This document shows, in pieces, positions 59,704-64,000 of a stretch of 64,000 nucleotides of DNA. The DNA is from an uncultured Clostridia bacterium (lineage in GTDB: Bacteria > Bacillota > Clostridia > Christensenellales > Borkfalkiaceae): NCBI GenBank assembly GCA_944359365.1, contig CALVST010000004.1, positions 1 to 64,000 of the forward strand, in the 5' to 3' direction. Every line of letters begins with the position of its first letter. Positions within the stretch are counted from its first letter, which is position 1. The notes below the pieces were generated by a model. That model made no database searches and had not been told where the DNA came from. It saw nothing but the letters and a program-made list of their open reading frames with translations. The position numbers and the translations under genes were made by a program.

Positions 59704-61179
59704 ATGTTGGACCGTGAAATTTACGAGGATATCGCCGGGCGCACGGGCGGCGGCATTTATATAGGCGTGGTGGGGCCTGTCCGTACGGGAAAGTCCACCT
59801 TTATACGCAGGTTTGCCGAACAGATGATCCTGCCGTATATGGAAGAGGACGGCGCCCGCCGCGAGCTTACCGACGAACTGCCGCAGGCGGGGCAGGGGCG
59901 CACCGTGATGACGTGCGAACCGAAATTCGTGCCCGCAGGCGCCGCAAAAGTGCGCGTCGCGGAAAACGCGTCGGTGAATATCCGCCTGATAGACTGCGTG
60001 GGGTTCCCCGTAGACGGCGCGATAACCGACGAAGAGGGAAAGCCGCGCATGGTCACCACGCCGTGGAGCGATCTGCCCATGCCGTTCGGCGAGGCGGCAA
60101 AGCTCGGCACCAAAAAGGTCATACGCGACCACGCGACGGTCGCCGTGTTCGTAACGACGGACGGCTCCGTGGCGGATATCCCGCGCGAAAATTACGCCGC
60201 CGCCGAAGAGAGCACGGTGCGCGAACTGAAAGCGGGCGGCAAACCGTTCATAATTTTGGTAAACAGCCGCGCCCCGCAGGGGGAAGGATGCGAAAGGGTG
60301 CGCGCGTCTTTGGAAGAAAAGTACGGCGTTCCCGCCCTTGCGTTCGACTGCGAACGCGCCGCCGAAGGCGATTTTGCCGAGGCGCTCGAACGAATATTGT
60401 TTGAATTTCCCGTCGTGTCCGTCGATTTCGATCTGCCCGATTGGATGCGCACTCTTCCCGAAGACAGCGCCATCGTGGCGGAGGCGCTCGCCGCCATCCG
60501 CGGAACCGCGGCGAAGATGGCGCATATGCGCGACTGCGCGCTTGCCGAGCATATGTTCGACGGAAGCGAAGTATTCGAAAACCCGTCCGCAGGCGAGATG
60601 CGGCTGGGCGAAGGGCGCGCGCGTTATTCGATCGCCGCAAAGGAAGGTGTGTTCCACAAGGTGCTCAGCGAGGAATGCGGCACCGACGTGTCCGACGACG
60701 TCCGGCTGATGGCTTACGTCCGCTCGCTGAGCAAGGCAAAGGCGTTCTACGGCAGGTTTTCAGACGCCGTTCGCACCGCCGACGAATACGGTTACGGCAT
60801 CGCGCTGCCCGCAGAGGGGGATATCGTGCTCGAAGCGCCCGAACCCTGCCGCCAGGGCGCGCGAAGCGGCATAAAACTCCGCGCGAGCGCGGGCACCTAT
60901 CACGTCGTGAAGGTGAACGTGAAGAGCGAAGCCTCGCCCGTCATCGGCGATGCGGCGCGCAGTGAAGAGATCGTGCGCGGCATGATAGAAAACTATGAAA
61001 AGGATCCCGAAACGCTTTGGAACACCGAGCTGTTCGGAAGGACGTTCAAAGACATGGTGCGCGAGGGACTCGATTCGAAGGCGGGCGGTATGCCCGAAGA
61101 CGTGCGCAAGAAAATGCGCCGCACCATCACGCGCATCGTTAACGAAGGCCGCGGCGGCGTGATCTGTATCCTTCTGTAA
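59704..61179 (+). CDS. spoIVA: stage IV sporulation protein A
   Basis: SpoIVA is the ATP-hydrolysing scaffold that polymerises on the forespore surface to anchor the spore coat. The 491-residue protein has Walker A GPVRTGKST, the Walker B-like region LIDCVGFPVDG and the hallmark C terminus ending GVICILL. Its presence is strong evidence of an endospore-former. The ribosome site AGGGAGG precedes it. A GC hairpin follows at 61218-61244. Confidence 0.96.
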   Translation: MLDREIYEDIAGRTGGGIYIGVVGPVRTGKSTFIRRFAEQMILPYMEEDGARRELTDELPQAGQGRTVMTCEPKFVPAGAAKVRVAENASVNIRLIDCVGFPVDGAITDEEGKPRMVTTPWSDLPMPFGEAAKLGTKKVIRDHATVAVFVTTDGSVADIPRENYAAAEESTVRELKAGGKPFIILVNSRAPQGEGCERVRASLEEKYGVPALAFDCERAAEGDFAEALERILFEFPVVSVDFDLPDWMRTLPEDSAIVAEALAAIRGTAAKMAHMRDCALAEHMFDGSEVFENPSAGEMRLGEGRARYSIAAKEGVFHKVLSEECGTDVSDDVRLMAYVRSLSKAKAFYGRFSDAVRTADEYGYGIALPAEGDIVLEAPEPCRQGARSGIKLRASAGTYHVVKVNVKSEASPVIGDAARSEEIVRGMIENYEKDPETLWNTELFGRTFKDMVREGLDSKAGGMPEDVRKKMRRTITRIVNEGRGGVICILL

Positions 61180-61217
61180 TGTGAACGGCGGCGAGGCATA
61201 AAAATCGGCAAAAATTT

Positions 61218-61247
61218 GCGGGCGGCGCAATATGCGCCGCCCGCCCG
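61218..61247. terminator. hairpin between spoIVA and the SIMPL gene
   Basis: GCGGGCGGCGC (61218-61228), loop AATAT, GCGCCGCCCGC (61234-61244): an 11-bp perfect stem between convergent genes, without a long T-run. Confidence 0.6.
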
Positions 61248-61263
61248 CATTCCGTGCGTTTCT

Positions 61264-61998
61264 TTAAATTTGCGGAGTCTGTGCCGCGTACTTTGCGCGC
61301 ACGTTCGCGTAAACGGTCACTTTGCCGGCTTCATCGCCCGAGCCGTGCCAGCAGCACTCTTCGCGCAGGCGTACAAATTCCGCCTCGTCGCCTATCAGAG
61401 CGGCAGCTTTTGCCGCAGCGTCCTCTTTGGCGAGGGTGAGCGCCTGTTTTGCGGCGTCCGTGTCGTTTTCGAGCAGGTAATAGGTGTAAACGTGCGTTGC
61501 GCCCGCCGATACCGCCGCGTTTATGACCTCTTCCGTTTTGGGAACGTCGGTTATTTTTACGCAGACGACGGACATAAATTCATATCCGCCCACCGAGCCG
61601 TCGGAAACGGGCCTGTGCGAATCTCCGCAGGGCGTATTGTCGCCGGTCGCTTCGCATACGCCGCGAACCGCGTCGAACAGCGCTTTTTTCAGTTCGTTCA
61701 TGCGCTTTTGCCCTTCGCTGAAACTGTCGGAAAGAACGCGTATGCGGAAGGACATCTGCGCCGCGTCCGCAGGCACGGTCACCTTGCCGCTGCCCGTTAC
61801 CGAAACGCAGGAACGGTGCGTTTCGCTGCCGCGGGGCATGGGCTTAACGTTCGGCGCGTTTTCTTCGGGAACGTTTTCCGCGGGCGCGCTCTGCCGGGGT
61901 TCTTCGGGCGCGTTTTCCGCACAGGCGGAAATGGCTGTGCCCGCCGCCGTCAGCGCGAGCGCCAGAATGAGAAACAGCAATAAAAACTTCTTTTTCAT
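61264..61998 (-). CDS. SIMPL-domain lipoprotein
   Basis: A 244-residue protein with a signal peptide and a lipobox (ISAC) at residues 24-27, then a low-complexity Glu/Pro/Asn segment to about 60. The SIMPL (DUF541) domain follows with RSCVSVTGSGKVTVPADAAQM and VSAGATHVYTYYLL (in part). Such proteins are envelope-attached and of unknown precise role. Lgt (51919) and LspA (54966) would process it. The start at 61998 follows GGAGG; a longer frame to 62016 is not needed. Confidence 0.8.
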   Translation of the reverse strand: MKKKFLLLFLILALALTAAGTAISACAENAPEEPRQSAPAENVPEENAPNVKPMPRGSETHRSCVSVTGSGKVTVPADAAQMSFRIRVLSDSFSEGQKRMNELKKALFDAVRGVCEATGDNTPCGDSHRPVSDGSVGGYEFMSVVCVKITDVPKTEEVINAAVSAGATHVYTYYLLENDTDAAKQALTLAKEDAAAKAAALIGDEAEFVRLREECCWHGSGDEAGKVTVYANVRAKYAAQTPQI

Positions 61999-62126
61999 TT
62001 CAAGGCCTCCTTGCAATAGGATACCGTCAGTTTGCGCATATGTCCGACGTTTATGCGCAATTTTCGCCTGTTTTGAAAAAATTTTCCATATTCGCCGCTC
62101 GTTTTGCCCGCCGCTTTGAATTTTGC

Positions 62127-62155
62127 TTGCTTAAAATCGCGTTTGCGCTTATAAT
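62127..62155 (+). promoter_or_regulatory. sigma-A promoter of the second ABC exporter
   Basis: TTGCTT (62127-62132), 17 bp, TATAAT (62150-62155), 34 bp before the GTG start. Confidence 0.7.
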
Positions 62156-62188
62156 ATTACGGAAAAGAACTTTCAAGAGAGAATAAAA

Positions 62189-63904
62189 GTGATAAAAAGA
62201 TATTTGCCGTATTTGAAGAAATACAGGGTATCGTGCATACTCGGCGCGCTTTCAAAATGGTTTGAAGCGTTTTTAGAGTTGTTGGTGCCCCTTGTGATGG
62301 CGAACGTCATCGACGTAGGCGTTGCCCGCGGCGACATCGGCTATGTGCTGTGGGGCGGCGCGCTCATGCTCGCGATGGGCGCGGTCGGCTTCGGCTGCGC
62401 CCTGTTCTGCCAAAGGAGCGCCTCCATCGCCTCGCAGGGGTTCGGCACGAACGTGAGGAACGCGCTTTTCAAACATATCGACACGCTTTCTTACCGCGAA
62501 ATAGACAAGGTAGGCGCGGCGTCGCTCGTAACGCGCGTTACCAACGACGTCACGCAGATGCAGAGCGCCGTCGCCATGACCATACGCTTGGTCGTGCGGT
62601 CGCCCTTTATCGCGATCGGCTCCGTCATTTTGTGCCTTATCCTCGATTGGAGGATAGGGCTGATCGTTACGGCGGCATCCGTGCTCGTCGCGCTCGTTTT
62701 GTGGATCATCATGAAAAAGAGCGTGCCGTTTTATTCCAAAAATCAGCAAAAGCTCGACCGCCTTACCCAGATCACCAACGAAAATCTGGAAGGGGCGCGC
62801 GTCGTGCGCGCGTTCTCCAACAGGGAAAAGGAGCGCGCGCGTTTCGGCAAGGCTGCCGACGATATGCTCGAAAATTCCATCGTCATCGGCAAAATATCCG
62901 CGTGGCTCAACCCGCTCACCTACGCCGTCATCAACTTCGGCGTGGCAGTCATCCTTCTTCTGAGCGGCTTTCAGGTGCATGCGGGGCGGCTTTCGAGCGG
63001 AGATATCATCGCCGTCATCAACTACATGACGCAGATACTCAACGCGATGATCGTCATTTCCAACCTCGTATCCCTCTTTACCAAGGCGAACGCGTCCATG
63101 CACCGCGTGAGCGAAGTGTTCGACATGCAATCCTGCCTTGCCGACGGTGCGGGCTGCGCGCCCGATTTTTCCGCGCCCGCCGTGGAGATGAAAGGCGTCA
63201 GCTTTTCCTATGCGGGCACGGATAAATATTCTCTGCGCGGCGTCGACCTTTCGATAGAGCGGGGGCAGACGGTCGGCATCATCGGCGGCACGGGCAGCGG
63301 CAAATCTACGCTCGTCAATCTTCTGCCCCGTTTGTACGACGCGACGGTGGGCGAAGTGAAGGTGTTCGGCAGGGACGTGCGCGAATATTCGCTGAAAGAA
63401 CTGCGCTTTTTGTTCGGCGTGGTGCCGCAGAACGCCGCGCTCTTTTCGGGCACGGTGCGTTCCAACCTCTTTTGGGGGAACGACAAAGCGACGGACGAAG
63501 AGTTCGACGAGGCGCTCAAAGTGGCGTGCGCCTATGATTTTGTGTACGAAAAGGGCGGGCTGGACGAAAAGGTCGCCGAGGGCGGCAGAAACTTTTCGGG
63601 CGGGCAAAGGCAGCGGCTGACCATCGCCCGCGCCGTTGCGGCAAAGCCCGAAATACTCATTTTGGACGACAGCTGTTCCGCGCTCGACTTCGCCACGGAC
63701 GCGCGCGTGCGGGCAAACATCGCCGCGCTTGAAAATACGACGACCATTCTCATCTCTCAGCGCGCTTCTTCCATCATGAACGCGGATAAAATTTTCGTGC
63801 TCGAAGACGGAAAGATCGCGGGCACGGGCAGGCACGGGGAGCTGTACGAAAGCTGCCCGCTCTACCGCGAGATATGCGATTCGCAGACGAGGGCAGAGGC
63901 ATGA
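62189..63904 (+). CDS. heterodimeric ABC exporter, subunit with degenerate ATP site
   Basis: An ABC half-transporter of 571 residues with a six-helix membrane domain (about 15-300). The ATPase domain has Walker A GGTGSGKST, signature FSGGQRQR and Walker B ILILDD. The catalytic Glu is replaced by Asp and the H-loop His by Gln (SQRASS), which marks the inactive half of a heterodimer. The pattern matches the exporter at 9413-11209, so the window holds two independent pairs. The start is GTG at 62189. It overlaps the next gene by 4 bp. Confidence 0.87.
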   Translation: MIKRYLPYLKKYRVSCILGALSKWFEAFLELLVPLVMANVIDVGVARGDIGYVLWGGALMLAMGAVGFGCALFCQRSASIASQGFGTNVRNALFKHIDTLSYREIDKVGAASLVTRVTNDVTQMQSAVAMTIRLVVRSPFIAIGSVILCLILDWRIGLIVTAASVLVALVLWIIMKKSVPFYSKNQQKLDRLTQITNENLEGARVVRAFSNREKERARFGKAADDMLENSIVIGKISAWLNPLTYAVINFGVAVILLLSGFQVHAGRLSSGDIIAVINYMTQILNAMIVISNLVSLFTKANASMHRVSEVFDMQSCLADGAGCAPDFSAPAVEMKGVSFSYAGTDKYSLRGVDLSIERGQTVGIIGGTGSGKSTLVNLLPRLYDATVGEVKVFGRDVREYSLKELRFLFGVVPQNAALFSGTVRSNLFWGNDKATDEEFDEALKVACAYDFVYEKGGLDEKVAEGGRNFSGGQRQRLTIARAVAAKPEILILDDSCSALDFATDARVRANIAALENTTTILISQRASSIMNADKIFVLEDGKIAGTGRHGELYESCPLYREICDSQTRAEA

Positions 63905-64000
63905 AAGAGAAAACAAAGATGCAAAAGGGCCTCATAAAGAGGCTTACGGCATATATCCGCCCGTACAAAGGCTATGTGATCGGGGCGGTCATATTCAGTA
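63901..64000 (+). CDS. partial gene: partner ABC exporter subunit
   Basis: The 5' 33 codons of the next gene, cut by the window end. It begins MKEKTKMQKGLIKR and continues into a first hydrophobic stretch (YVIGAVIF), as expected for an ABC exporter membrane domain. The ATGA overlap with the upstream half-transporter gene supports the pairing. No ATPase motif is within the window, so the catalytic status is unverified. Confidence 0.7.
   Translation, partial: MKEKTKMQKGLIKRLTAYIRPYKGYVIGAVIFS

Noticed and set aside
1..64000. CRISPR arrays, tRNA or rRNA genes, insertion sequences, prophage
   Set aside because: No regularly spaced repeats, no cloverleaf or rRNA signatures and no transposase, integrase or phage structural genes were recognised on either strand.

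Overview
The window reads as the chromosome of a spore-forming, Gram-positive-type anaerobe of the Clostridia. The evidence is sigma-H, CwlD and SpoIVA (sporulation), Lgt/LspA lipoprotein processing, consensus sigma-A promoters (TTGACA-17-TATAAT), purine-rich Shine-Dalgarno sites and Firmicutes gene orders (mrnC-rlmB-sigH, dnaX-ybaB-recR, lon-engB). Base composition is GC-rich for the class, with codons ending mostly in G or C. Hexuronate catabolism, an M60 mucin-type metallopeptidase, FeoAB and an Fe-S flavoprotein suggest a gut anaerobe. A Christensenellales-like lineage is an inference only.

Layout. 1-6.6 kb: cwlD, mrnC-rlmB-sigH, an intergenic repeat, dnaX-ybaB-recR and gpsA. 6.7-13.1 kb: a LemA/DUF2207 envelope pair and a heterodimeric ABC exporter. 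13.1-13.4 kb: a free-standing structured RNA with a consensus promoter, three Y-shaped domains and an intrinsic terminator. 13.6-16.7 kb: a GH32 remnant, a small membrane protein, a sirtuin, an Fe-S flavoprotein and a LacI regulator. 16.9-24.4 kb: the uxaBAC hexuronate operon and a GH106-like glycosidase. 24.7-33.2 kb: lon-engB, a phosphoglycosyl-transferase-like protein without its catalytic dyad, rarA, feoAB and a pseudouridine synthase. 33.3-35.1 kb: an AT-rich AbrB/ABC operon. 35.1-41.1 kb: a gene remnant, a PurF-like protein lacking the N-terminal Cys, and a 1362-residue wall-associated M60 peptidase. 41.3-44.1 kb: a beta-helix acyltransferase-like protein, repeats, and the GGGtGRT/Fe-S scaffold pair. 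44.3-50.0 kb: tyrS, yigZ, ilvE, recX and nnr. 50.1-51.7 kb: a divergent AT-rich regulator/unknown pair and a MazF toxin. 51.9-57.1 kb: lgt, pncB, a coiled-coil protein, lspA, rluD and pyrR. 57.1-64.0 kb: a small membrane protein, der, plsY, spoIVA, a SIMPL lipoprotein and a second heterodimeric ABC exporter that runs off the window.

How parts work together. CwlD, SigH and SpoIVA belong to sporulation. Lgt and LspA mature lipoproteins such as the SIMPL protein. GpsA and PlsY supply and acylate glycerol-3-phosphate. The LacI regulator, its TGTAAGCGCTTACA operator and uxaBAC form a self-contained hexuronate switch.

Most notable signals: (1) the 13148-13417 RNA, whose first two domains are homologous and whose loop-loop pairings covary; (2) a roughly 200-bp intergenic repeat family (2.7 kb and 41.9-42.3 kb) with conserved stems and no codon-position bias; (3) enzymes missing signature residues (phosphoglycosyl transferase, PurF-like, FeoB G4); (4) a probable leaderless mrnC transcript. 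No tRNA, rRNA, CRISPR array, insertion sequence or prophage was seen.
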